From the NCBI GenBank assembly GCA_951812805.1, contig CATOSZ010000005.1, positions 434,001 through 498,000 of the forward strand: 64,000 nt of DNA, in the 5' to 3' direction. This document shows positions 30,966 through 39,203 of the stretch, piece after piece. Source of the stretch: an uncultured Alphaproteobacteria bacterium. Its GTDB lineage: Bacteria > Pseudomonadota > Alphaproteobacteria > GCA-2731375. Position 1 is the stretch's first letter; each line of letters opens with the position of its first letter. The translations under genes and the position numbers were made by a program. Below the pieces are notes generated by a model. The model was not told where the DNA came from. It did no database searches and was given only the letters and a program-made list of their open reading frames with translations.

Positions 30966-31448
30966 CTATTTGATGTCGCCGGAGCGAGGGTCTTCCTGTG
31001 TCGAGGCGGCTCCCATTCGCCGGCAATTCTCGACCGCCGTCGCCCACGCCGTGGGATGCAACGCTCGCCCTTCATAGAAGAGTTGTCGGCGTTCGAAGTC
31101 GAACGTAATACGCCCCAATACACCTTCGAGCCGGGCGCGGCGCCCGCGGTCCGAACGTCGGCGGATACGCCAGGGCCGATGCGCGCCCCGGCCCTGCAAG
31201 AGCCGGTGCGGGACGAGCAGTTCGAACGTGATTTCCCCCGGTAGGAACAGGCCATCGTTTCGCGGCAGCTCCGCCGGCACGACGGGCCGGCCCCGGGCGT
31301 CCACGCCCCCCACATATTGCGCTGAAGCGGAGCTCTCGATCAGCCGGTGGCATGCAGCCCCGTCCAAAGTGACACCGTCTTCGGCCCGCGCGAGAGGCAC
31401 GACGAAGAGGCCGATGACCGCGAGGGCGCAGATGACAGGGCTCGGCAT
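30966..31448 (-). CDS. Small exported protein of unknown function
   Basis: About 160 residues from the paired ATGs at 31448/31451, preceded by GGGGAG. The N-terminus MPSPVICALAVIGLFVVPLARA is a clear Sec-type signal peptide with an AxA-like cleavage site near residue 22. The mature part has two cysteines (AACHRL and ENCRRM) that could form a disulfide, and motifs GRITFDFERRQLFYEGRALHP. I do not recognise the family. It lies upstream of the AceE-like gene, 189 bp away. Confidence 0.6.
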   Translation of the reverse strand: MPSPVICALAVIGLFVVPLARAEDGVTLDGAACHRLIESSASAQYVGGVDARGRPVVPAELPRNDGLFLPGEITFELLVPHRLLQGRGAHRPWRIRRRSDRGRRARLEGVLGRITFDFERRQLFYEGRALHPTAWATAVENCRRMGAASTQEDPRSGDIK

Positions 31449-31512
31449 CATGCTCCCCAGCCTCCCACCGGAGCATGAAAATTTCGTAACGGCGGCACGG
31501 TTCGCCGCCACG

Positions 31513-31543
31513 AAAAAGGGGCCGCACGAGAGCCGTGCGGCCC
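31513..31543 (-). terminator. Perfect terminator hairpin left of the ISAs1 element
   Basis: 10-bp perfect stem GGGCCGCACG/CGTGCGGCCC (31519-31528 with 31534-31543), 5-nt loop, followed on the minus strand by TTTTT (31513-31517). It would terminate leftward transcription coming from moeA before the IS was inserted. The stretch 31544-31641 contains GGGAGGAAAC, a Shine-Dalgarno-like string, but no gene I can support. Confidence 0.7.
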
Positions 31544-31642
31544 AAATAATTGGGAGGAAACGCCTTCAAGCGTACTTCAGAGGAGAACACCCTCCGAAAG
31601 CAGTGAAATTATGAAAGTAATTGTCGCGTTTGACAACAAAAG

Positions 31643-32851
31643 CAGGGGAATCGCATTTGGAATTGCCTTGACGTGCGTGTTTGATCTTGAGGTATTGGCG
31701 CGAATCGATTCTACCCGGTCTTTTCACGGGTGGAGGTTGCGATGGAAGGCTTTCTGGAGTGCTTTGAGGGTCTCGAGGATCCGCGGACTGGCAATGCCGG
31801 GCGTCACGATCTGCTGGAGATCTTGACGATCGCCCTGTGCACGGTCCTCTCGGGCGGTCAGACGGCGGTCGACATGGCGATCTTCGCGCGTGAAAAGGAG
31901 GCGTTCCTGCGGGAATTTCTCGTACTCGAACATGGCGTGCCGAGCCACGACACCTTCAGCCGGGTGTTCCGGTTGCTGGATCCGGAGGCGTTCGGCGCCT
32001 GCTTCCAGCGCTTCATGGCGCGCTTTTCCGAGACCTGCCAAGGGGTCATTGCGATCGACGGCAAGGTGGTGCGGCGATCCTACGACAAGGCGAGCGGCAC
32101 GTCGGCGCTGCATATGGTCTCGGCCTGGGGCTGTGATCAGCGGCTGGTGTTGGGGCAAGTCGCCACCGACGCCAAGTCCAACGAGATCACCGCCGTGCCG
32201 AAGCTGTTGAAACTATTGAGCCTCGAGGGGACGATCGTGACCGTGGACGCCCTCAATTGCCAGCGCGCCATCGCCAGCCAGATTATCGAGCAGGGGGGTG
32301 ACTACGCCCTGGCGTTGAAGGGCAATCAAGGCACGCTGCATGACGACGTGAGAACCTTCCTCGACGATCCGAAAGCCGAAGCGACCACCACCGACACCAC
32401 GGTCGATGGCGATCATGGCCGCATCGAGACCCGTGCCGCTCTCGTCTCCAGCCACGTCGAGTGGCTGCAAGAGCGCCATCATTGGCCGGGCCTGAAGGCG
32501 GTCGCCAAAGTCACCCGGACCCGCGAGTGCGCGGAGAAGACGTCGAGCGAAACCGCCTACTACCTGCTCAGCCAGCCGCTCGACGCCGAGCGCTTCAATC
32601 CCGTTGCCCGGGCGCACTGGGGGGTCGAAAACCGCCTGCACTGGTGCCTCGATGTCCAAATGAACGAAGACCAAGACAGAACCCGCAAGGACAATGGACC
32701 GCACAATCTCGCCGTCCTGCGCCACATGGCGCTCAATGTCATGCGAAAGGATCCACGAAAAGACTCGCTGCGCGCCAAGTTCAAAATCGCCGCTTGGAAC
32801 AACGACTATCTCCTGTCACTCCTCGGCAAATTCTGAAATGCGATTGCCCTG
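31643..32851 (+). mobile_element. ISAs1-family insertion sequence, apparently complete
   Basis: A 1.2-kb element with a single intact transposase gene. Terminal inverted repeats read CAGGGGAATCGCATTT (31643-31658) on the left and, in reverse complement, CAGGGCAATCGCATTT (32836-32851) on the right: 15 of 16 positions agree. I could not find the 8-10 bp target-site duplication expected for this family. The right end overlaps the transposase stop codon. It lies 46 bp beyond the moeA stop. Confidence 0.88.
31742..32836 (+). CDS. ISAs1-family DDE transposase
   Basis: Full-length transposase of 364 residues (start ATG 31742 with GGTGGAGG just upstream). N-terminal DUF4338/H_repeat-type region LEDPRTGNAGRHDLLEILTI is typical of the family. 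Catalytic residues are D106 (VIAIDGKVVRRS), D169 (IVTVDALNCQ) and E296 (HWGVENRLHWCLDV). No frameshift or stop is seen, so the element may be active. Confidence 0.95.
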   Translation: MEGFLECFEGLEDPRTGNAGRHDLLEILTIALCTVLSGGQTAVDMAIFAREKEAFLREFLVLEHGVPSHDTFSRVFRLLDPEAFGACFQRFMARFSETCQGVIAIDGKVVRRSYDKASGTSALHMVSAWGCDQRLVLGQVATDAKSNEITAVPKLLKLLSLEGTIVTVDALNCQRAIASQIIEQGGDYALALKGNQGTLHDDVRTFLDDPKAEATTTDTTVDGDHGRIETRAALVSSHVEWLQERHHWPGLKAVAKVTRTRECAEKTSSETAYYLLSQPLDAERFNPVARAHWGVENRLHWCLDVQMNEDQDRTRKDNGPHNLAVLRHMALNVMRKDPRKDSLRAKFKIAAWNNDYLLSLLGKF

Positions 32852-32897
32852 CAGCCAAATCGCGCAAAAAAGTCTGAATTTGGACGTCGGAGGGCCG

Positions 32898-34115
32898 TCA
32901 AATGCCGCCAAATTCGGCGCCAAAGGGGACGATTTCCACCTCGTCGCCACGTTTTGCCGCCGCCGCGTGGGGCGCACGCACGACCAGGGCATGGGCGCGC
33001 GCGAGCAGGGACATCATCGACGAGTCCTGCTTGCCGAAGGGCGTGGCGATCAGCGTGCCGTCGCCGTCGCGATGCAGCTCGGCGCGCAAATAGTCTTCGC
33101 GTTGGTCGTTTTGGCTGAGATCGCGGCCGAGGCGGGCCCGGGCGCGGGGCTCGGTGGCGGGATGCAGGCCGAGCAGGGCGCGGATGGCCGGGCGCAGGAA
33201 GATGGTCCCGCAGACCAGGGAAGAGACGGGATTGCCCGGCAGGCCCAGCATCACGGTCTGGCCCAACTGGCCGAACATCAGCGGTTTTCCGGGCCGCATG
33301 GCGATCCGCCAGAAGTCCAGTTCCAGCCCGCGCCGGGCCAGCGCGTCGCGGACCAGGTCGTGGTCGCCGACGGAAGCCCCGCCGAGCGTGACCAGCACGT
33401 CCGCGCCGCTGGCCCCCGCGACCCGCGCCTCGATCGAGGCCAAGTCGTCGCGGGCGATGCCGAGGTCGATCGGCTCGCCGCCGGCGCCTTCGATGAGGGC
33501 GGCAAGCGCCAGCGTGTTCGAGCTGACGATCTGGTTCTCCGCGATCGGCTCGCCCGGCCTGACGATTTCGTCGCCGGTCGCCAGCAGCGCGATCCGCGGG
33601 CGACGGCGCACGGTGACCCAGGGCACGTTCATCGCCGCGGCAAGGCCGATCTCCCGCGCGCCCATCCGCGTGCCGGCGGGAATGCCGACGTCGCCCCGGG
33701 TGAAGTCGAGCCCGGCGGGCCGGATATAGGTCCCGGCCGCGGCAACCTCGCGCACGTTGATGCGGCCTTCGGCGATCACATCGGTATCTTCCTGGATGAC
33801 AATGGCGTCGGCGCCCGCCGGCACCGGGCCGCCGGTGAAGATGCGCACGGCTTCACCGGGGCCGAGGGCGCCGTCATGCGCCCCGCCGGCCGGCGCTTCG
33901 CCGATGACGGTGAGCGGGACGGGCACCTCGGCGACGTCGACGGCGCGCACCGCATAGCCGTCCATCGCCGAGACGGCCTTCGGTGGCTGCGTGACCCGGG
34001 CCGCCACGTCCTCCGCCAGCGCCCGACCGAAGGCGTCGGCGAGCGGCACGACCTCGCCCGACAGCGGCTCGATCGGGGCCAGGATCCGCGATAGCGCCTC
34101 GGCGACGGAGATCAT
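32898..34115 (-). CDS. moeA: Molybdopterin molybdenumtransferase MoeA
   Basis: Inserts molybdate into adenylylated molybdopterin. The 405 residues show MoeA N-terminal and linker domains (MDGYAVRAVDV), the central MoCF-binding domain with TLGGASVGDHDLV and MLGLPGNPVSSLVC, and the C-terminal barrel. Encoded 9 bp after moaC in the trpD-trpC-moaC-moeA arrangement common in alphaproteobacteria. The lexA gene usually next in line is replaced by the ISAs1 element. Confidence 0.96.
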   Translation of the reverse strand: MISVAEALSRILAPIEPLSGEVVPLADAFGRALAEDVAARVTQPPKAVSAMDGYAVRAVDVAEVPVPLTVIGEAPAGGAHDGALGPGEAVRIFTGGPVPAGADAIVIQEDTDVIAEGRINVREVAAAGTYIRPAGLDFTRGDVGIPAGTRMGAREIGLAAAMNVPWVTVRRRPRIALLATGDEIVRPGEPIAENQIVSSNTLALAALIEGAGGEPIDLGIARDDLASIEARVAGASGADVLVTLGGASVGDHDLVRDALARRGLELDFWRIAMRPGKPLMFGQLGQTVMLGLPGNPVSSLVCGTIFLRPAIRALLGLHPATEPRARARLGRDLSQNDQREDYLRAELHRDGDGTLIATPFGKQDSSMMSLLARAHALVVRAPHAAAAKRGDEVEIVPFGAEFGGI

Positions 34116-34124
34116 GGCCGGGCC

Positions 34125-34601
34125 CTATTCGGCATCGTAGTCGCCCGACTTGCCACCGGACTTGTGCGTCAGGCGCACGCCCTCGACCCGCATGCCGCGG
34201 TCGACCGCCTTGCACATGTCGTAGATGGTGAGCGCCGCGACCGAGACCGCGGTCAGCGCCTCCATCTCCACGCCGGTCTTGCCGGTGATCTTCACCGTCG
34301 CCTCGATTTCGACGCCCCGGCCCGCCGCCTCCGGCGTCAACGCCAGCTCGACCGAGGAGAGCGCCAGCGGATGACAGAGCGGGATCAGCTCGGCGGTCTT
34401 CTTCGCCGCCATGATGCCGGCGAGACGGGCGACCTGCAGCACGTCGCCCTTGGCGATTTGTCCCTCGCGGATCCGCTGCAGCGTCGCGGGTGCCATCTCC
34501 ACACGGCCGCGGGCGACGGCGATCCGCGCGCTGACTGCCTTGTCGCTGACGTCGACCATGCGGGCGTTGCCGGCCGCGTCGAAATGGGTGAGCTCGCTCA
34601 T
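34125..34601 (-). CDS. moaC: Cyclic pyranopterin monophosphate synthase MoaC
   Basis: Second enzyme of molybdenum cofactor synthesis. 158 residues from ATG 34601 ([21 protein letters not shown]); a GTG six bases upstream is an alternative. Active-site motifs [13 protein letters not shown] and [13 protein letters not shown], then [10 protein letters not shown], are complete. Lies between trpC and moeA with gaps of 12 and 9 bp. Confidence 0.97.
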   Translation of the reverse strand: MSELTHFDAAGNARMVDVSDKAVSARIAVARGRVEMAPATLQRIREGQIAKGDVLQVARLAGIMAAKKTAELIPLCHPLALSSVELALTPEAAGRGVEIEATVKITGKTGVEMEALTAVSVAALTIYDMCKAVDRGMRVEGVRLTHKSGGKSGDYDAE

Positions 34602-34613
34602 CTCCACCGTCCT

Positions 34614-35429
34614 CTATTCAGCCGCGCGCTCGCCCGCGGGCGGCGCCAGCAGCGCCCGGGTCGCCTGGGCGACATCGGCCTGGCGCATCAGCGACTCGCC
34701 GACGAGGAAGCCCCGGTATCCGGCGCGGCCCATGCGGGCCAGGTCCTCGGGCCCGCCGAGACCGCTCTCGGAAATGGGGAACGCGTCGGCCGGCATGGCG
34801 TCCGCCAGCGCCTCCGAGGTTCCGAGATCCACGCTCAGCGTCTTCAGGTTGCGGTTGTTGACGCCGATCAGGCGGCTTTTCAGACGCAGCGCGCGTTCCA
34901 GCTCGCCCGCATCGTGCACTTCGACCAGCACGTCCATGCCCCACTCACCGGCTGCCACCTCCAGCTCGGCCGCGAGGGCGTCGTCCAATGCCGCCATAAT
35001 CAATAGAATGCAGTCGGCACCGAGCGCGCGGGCCTCGGCCACCTGGTAGGGATCGACCATGAAGTCCTTGCGCAATACCGGCAGCGCCACCGCCTGGCGG
35101 GCCGCACTCAGGTAGGCGTCCTCGCCCTGGAAATAGGGCTGGTCGGTCAGCACCGACAGGCAGCTGGCGCCGCCCTCGGCATAGGCGCGGGCGAGGCTCG
35201 GCGGGTCGAAGTCGGCCCGGATCAACCCCTTGGAGGGCGAGGCCTTCTTGATTTCGGCGATCAGGCCCGGCCGCCCCTCGCCGGCGTGCACCTCCAATGC
35301 CCGGCGAAAGCCGCGCGGCGGGGTGGCGTCGCGGGCCGCGGCCTCGACCTCGGCCGGGGATGCCTCGGTGCGGCGGTCGCGGACATGCTCGCGTTTGACC
35401 GCGCAGATCTCGTCGAGCACTGTGCTCAT
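34614..35429 (-). CDS. trpC: Indole-3-glycerol phosphate synthase TrpC
   Basis: Tryptophan pathway enzyme closing the indole ring; TIM barrel of 271 residues. Motifs: [14 protein letters not shown] near residue 56, [35 protein letters not shown]. Overlaps trpD by 4 bp (ATGA), so it is translationally coupled. A single-domain TrpC, not fused to TrpF. Confidence 0.97.
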   Translation of the reverse strand: MSTVLDEICAVKREHVRDRRTEASPAEVEAAARDATPPRGFRRALEVHAGEGRPGLIAEIKKASPSKGLIRADFDPPSLARAYAEGGASCLSVLTDQPYFQGEDAYLSAARQAVALPVLRKDFMVDPYQVAEARALGADCILLIMAALDDALAAELEVAAGEWGMDVLVEVHDAGELERALRLKSRLIGVNNRNLKTLSVDLGTSEALADAMPADAFPISESGLGGPEDLARMGRAGYRGFLVGESLMRQADVAQATRALLAPPAGERAAE

Positions 35430-36466
35430 GTCGCGCCGTCTCCCCGGTTGGTGATGCGGACCAGGTGCTCGAGGCAGGCCTCGGCCCGACCGTTGTCGAT
35501 CGCCTGGGCGGCGATCGGAACGCCGTCGCGCAGCGTCTCGGTGCGCCCGGCGATCAGCAGGGCGGCGGCGACGTTATAGAGGACGGCATCGCGGAAGGCG
35601 CCGCCCTCGCCCTTGAGCAGCGCGCGGAGCGCCGCCGCGTTCTCCTCCGGTGCGCCGCCGCGGATGGCTTCGGCCGGGTGCAACGGCAGGCCGGCGTCCT
35701 CGGGCGAGACCTCGAACTCGCGAATCTCGCCGTCGACCAGTTCGGCGACCCGGCTGGCGGCGACCGGTGTCAACTCGTCGCTGCCGTCGCCGCCGTGCAC
35801 GACCCAGACCCGCTCGGCGCCGAGCGCCTGCATCGTCTCCGCCATCGGCCGGCACCATTGCGCGGCGAAGGTGCCGATCAACAGCCGCTTGACGTCCGCC
35901 GGGTTGGAGAGGGGGCCGAGCATGTTGAAGATGGTACGAACCGCCAGTTCGACCCGGGCGCCGGCGACGTTGCGCATGGCGCCGTGATGGCGGGGCGCCA
36001 GCATGAAGCAGATGCCGGCCTCCCACACCGCTTCGCGTATCAGCGCGAAGTCGGCGTCGAGGTTGATGCCGAGGTGGCTCAACACGTCGGCGGCACCGGT
36101 CTTGGACGAAAGCGCCCGGTTGCCGTGCTTGGCGACCGGCACGCCCGTGGCCGCGGCGACCAGGGCGGAGGCGGTGGAAATATTCAGGGTGCCGATGCCG
36201 TCGCCGCCGGTGCCGACGATGTCGATGGCATCGGCCGGCGCCTCGATCCGGGTCATCCGCTCGCGCATCGCCATGACGCCGCCGGTGATCTCCGAGACGC
36301 GTTCGCCGCGCACCCGCAAGCCCATGAGGAAGCCGCCCATTTGCGCCGGCGTGGCATCGCCCGACATCATGATGTCGAAGGCGCGGTGGGCCTCCGCCAC
36401 CTCCAGCACGCCGCCATCGGCGACCTTGGCAATCAATGCCCGGAAGTCGCTCTGCTGGTCAGCCAT
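35426..36466 (-). CDS. trpD: Anthranilate phosphoribosyltransferase TrpD
   Basis: Transfers phosphoribose to anthranilate. The 346 residues include the PRPP loop [19 protein letters not shown] (about 85-103), [17 protein letters not shown], and the late metal-site segment [15 protein letters not shown]. First gene of the trpD-trpC-moaC-moeA run. The trpE and trpG genes usually upstream are absent: the next gene is a divergent deacetylase on the other strand. Confidence 0.97.
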   Translation of the reverse strand: MADQQSDFRALIAKVADGGVLEVAEAHRAFDIMMSGDATPAQMGGFLMGLRVRGERVSEITGGVMAMRERMTRIEAPADAIDIVGTGGDGIGTLNISTASALVAAATGVPVAKHGNRALSSKTGAADVLSHLGINLDADFALIREAVWEAGICFMLAPRHHGAMRNVAGARVELAVRTIFNMLGPLSNPADVKRLLIGTFAAQWCRPMAETMQALGAERVWVVHGGDGSDELTPVAASRVAELVDGEIREFEVSPEDAGLPLHPAEAIRGGAPEENAAALRALLKGEGGAFRDAVLYNVAAALLIAGRTETLRDGVPIAAQAIDNGRAEACLEHLVRITNRGDGAT

Positions 36467-36564
36467 TCCGCCTCTCTTCCGCCGTCGGGCGGCGGCAATA
36501 TCCTGGTTCGCCTCGTCGTCCCTCTGTATAGTCCGCCCGAGTCGTTGGCAAGCGGGCGTGGACG

Positions 36565-37911
36565 ATGCAGCAGGACGTCATCGGCAAGTCGGCGCTGATC
36601 GCGCTGGCGGGCTTCATGACCAGCGTCGTCCTCGTGGCGGCGGGCACGCTCGTCGTGTCGCCGGCCGATGGCGAGGTCGCCACCGAGCAGCCCCGAAACG
36701 TCGCCGCCGTCGCCCTCGAGCCCGCCCGCGCACCGCGCGTCCCGTTCGGCGAAAATGCCACTTTTCCCCGCGCCCCCTCCACCGCCGCGCCCGAGCTGGT
36801 CGCCCCCGTCGCGCCCGGCGCGGCGCGGGTGCCCGCCGGCCGTGCGCCCGTCGCCCCTGTTGCCGGGCGGTCCGAATTGCGCCCGACCCGTACCGCCATT
36901 CCCTCCCCGGGCGCCGTCGCGGCAGGCCGTCCGCTGGGGCCGGGCGGTGCGGTGCAAGAAGCGATCGAACCCTTTCCCAAAATCCTGCCGGGGGTGAACG
37001 CGGCGGAAGTGGAGGGCCGGAACCTGGCGCCGTCACCCGGCAGCCGCCCGGCGGAAATCGCCGCCAGGCGGGCAGCCCGGGAAGAAACACGCGTTGCCGC
37101 CATTCCGCCGCCCGCCGTTCCGCCCGCCGCCTCACCCGCCGCCCCGCAGAATCGCGTCCGCCCGCCGGCCGCCTGGGACGGTGCCGGCCTGCCCCCCTGG
37201 CAGCGTTTCGCCGCGCTGCCGCCGGCCGACGACGACAGACCGAAGATCGTCATCATCATCGACGACCTGGGCCTGCATGCCGGCCGGTTGCGCCGGGTGT
37301 TGGCCTTGCCCCGGCCGATGACGCTGTCGTTCTTGCCTTACGGCGAGCAGGCCCTGCGCCTCGCCCGCCTGGCCCGACAGGCCGGACACGAGCTGTTGCT
37401 GCACCTGCCGATGGAGCCGCACGGCCGCAACGAGAATCCAGGCCCCAATGCCTTGCTGGTCGATCTGGCGCCGAAAGAGGTCGCGCGGCGGATCGAATGG
37501 AACCTCGACCGGCTGGAAGGCTATGTCGGCGTCAACAACCACATGGGCAGCCGCTATACGGAGCGTTCGGACAAGCTCGCGCCTTTAATGCGGCGGTTGA
37601 AGACGCGGGGCCTGCTGTTCGTCGACTCGGTTACCTCCCACCGCAGCGTCGCCGGCGACGTGGCCCGCCGCCACGGCGTGCCGACAACCCGACGCGACGT
37701 CTTCATCGACCATGTCATCGAACGGCGCAGCATCGAGGCCCAGCTCCGCCGGGTGGAGCGGCTGGCGCGGCGCAACGGCCTCGCCATCGCGCTCGGACAT
37801 CCGCACAAGGAGACGCTTCGCGCGCTGGAAGCCTGGCTACCGACGCTCCGGCGTAAGGGTTTTTCGATCGCGCCGGTGAGCGCCGTGGTGGCACGGCGGC
37901 GGACCGGTTAG
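36565..37911 (+). CDS. Divergent polysaccharide deacetylase family protein (YibQ/DUF610 type)
   Basis: Membrane-anchored envelope protein of 448 residues. An N-terminal transmembrane segment (about 8-32) is followed by a long Pro/Ala-rich linker (about 45-220), then the deacetylase-like domain beginning KIVIIIDDLGLHAGRL. Within it: LSFLPYG, LLLHLPMEPHG, VGVNNHMGSRYT, LLFVDSVTSHRS, GHPHKETLRAL. These are the family's metal- and substrate-site positions. Cell-wall or division role inferred from YibQ relatives. Transcribed away from trpD and followed 20 bp later by the di-haem cytochrome gene. Confidence 0.9.
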   Translation: MQQDVIGKSALIALAGFMTSVVLVAAGTLVVSPADGEVATEQPRNVAAVALEPARAPRVPFGENATFPRAPSTAAPELVAPVAPGAARVPAGRAPVAPVAGRSELRPTRTAIPSPGAVAAGRPLGPGGAVQEAIEPFPKILPGVNAAEVEGRNLAPSPGSRPAEIAARRAAREETRVAAIPPPAVPPAASPAAPQNRVRPPAAWDGAGLPPWQRFAALPPADDDRPKIVIIIDDLGLHAGRLRRVLALPRPMTLSFLPYGEQALRLARLARQAGHELLLHLPMEPHGRNENPGPNALLVDLAPKEVARRIEWNLDRLEGYVGVNNHMGSRYTERSDKLAPLMRRLKTRGLLFVDSVTSHRSVAGDVARRHGVPTTRRDVFIDHVIERRSIEAQLRRVERLARRNGLAIALGHPHKETLRALEAWLPTLRRKGFSIAPVSAVVARRRTG

Positions 37912-37931
37912 GGCCGGGAGTAGAGAGAGCT

Positions 37932-39203
37932 ATGCGCCGGGGCGCCGTCCTGCCGGGAGCGATGGCCCTGCTGTTGTCGATTTCGGCAAGCGCGCAGGAT
38001 CTCGGCCAGCCCCATGCCATCGAAGGATTGCGCTGGGTCGATGCGGCGACGGGCCGGATCGGCGTCGTCGTCCGCCCGCCCCAATTGCTGCGAGACGAGA
38101 TCGCCGGCAGCCGCCTGTCGAACCTGGCCCGGCTCGGCGCGCTGGCGTTTCGCCAGCCGGCGGTGCTGGGCGGTGCCGCACGTCTCGCCGGGCTCAGTTG
38201 CGCGAGTTGCCATCCCAACGGGGCCGCGAATGTCGAGTTCTTTGTTCCCGGCCTCTCCGACCGGCCGGGCAACGTCGATGTGACACATAGCGCCTTGGGA
38301 GATCTCCTGGCGAACGGCCGGCACGATCCCGTGAACATCCCGAGCTTGCGCGGCGTCGCCCAGACCGCGCCCTACGGCCGAAGCGGTGCGGTCGCCAGCC
38401 TGCGCGCCTTCGCCCGCCGCGCCATCGTCACGGAGTTCGAGGGCGACGAGCCGCCGCCCTGGTTGGTGGATGCCCTGGTCGCCTATCAAAACCAGCTCGT
38501 CTTGCCGCGGCCCGGGCCGGCCGTCGCCGCGCCGGAAATTCTCGCGCGCGGTGCCGCGATCTTCGAGATCCACTGCGCGCGCTGCCACATTCCGAGCGCG
38601 GCCTATCAGGACGGCCGGCGCCACGATGTCGGCACGGGCGGGGTGTTCGACACGCCGAGCCTGCGGGGCCTGGCCGAAACGGCGCCCTATCTGCACGACG
38701 GTCGCGCGGCCGATCTGCGGGACGCACTATCGCACGGCGTTTCGGGGCTGGCGCCCCGGGCGTTCACGGACCTGCAAGCCCATGTCGCTGGAATCGGCGC
38801 GGTGGCGGCGGGCGAGACGGCGATCACGCTCGCCGGCGAGGTCGCCGGGCTGACGGCGGACCTCGAGTTGCTGGCCTGGGCGGGGCGGCGGGAATTTTCC
38901 GCCATCGGCACGTTTGTCGCCACGGCGCTCCGGCGCGAGGCTGGCCTGATCCATGCCCGCCTGCGGAAAACGTCCGGCGAGGGGCCCCGCGATCTGCTGC
39001 TCGGCTGGTCGATGGCTTTTCGCGATATCGGCCAGGCCTTCGAGGCGGGCGATTTCATTCGCGCCCGCACCCTCTATCCGCAACTGGCGGGGCGGCTCCG
39101 CCGGGACGCGCCGCGCGTGGTGGCGGCCGCGCCCGGCTCGCTCTACGACCCTGCGCGCCTGGCGCCCGTTCGGGCGCCTTCAGACGCGGAAGCTCAGCGG
39201 TAG
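37932..39203 (+). CDS. Di-haem cytochrome c peroxidase/MauG-like protein
   Basis: Periplasmic haem protein of 423 residues. The N-terminus MRRGAVLPGAMALLLSISASAQ is a signal peptide. Two haem-attachment motifs are present: CASCH (90-94) and CARCH (215-219). The DTPSLRGLAETAPYLHDGRA segment (about 240-259) and the similar VNIPSLRGVAQTAPYGRSGAV (about 134-154) are hallmarks of the CcpA/MauG family. Function as peroxidase, MauG-type oxidase or electron carrier is undetermined. Its last 10 bp overlap the 3' end of convergent ppiD. Confidence 0.88.
   Translation: MRRGAVLPGAMALLLSISASAQDLGQPHAIEGLRWVDAATGRIGVVVRPPQLLRDEIAGSRLSNLARLGALAFRQPAVLGGAARLAGLSCASCHPNGAANVEFFVPGLSDRPGNVDVTHSALGDLLANGRHDPVNIPSLRGVAQTAPYGRSGAVASLRAFARRAIVTEFEGDEPPPWLVDALVAYQNQLVLPRPGPAVAAPEILARGAAIFEIHCARCHIPSAAYQDGRRHDVGTGGVFDTPSLRGLAETAPYLHDGRAADLRDALSHGVSGLAPRAFTDLQAHVAGIGAVAAGETAITLAGEVAGLTADLELLAWAGRREFSAIGTFVATALRREAGLIHARLRKTSGEGPRDLLLGWSMAFRDIGQAFEAGDFIRARTLYPQLAGRLRRDAPRVVAAAPGSLYDPARLAPVRAPSDAEAQR

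Noticed and set aside
31611-31826. Small plus-strand frame beginning MKVIVAFDNK at the left end of ISAs1
   Set aside because: It reads into the IS left end and the antisense/out-of-frame part of the transposase gene. No family match and no good ribosome binding site at suitable spacing.
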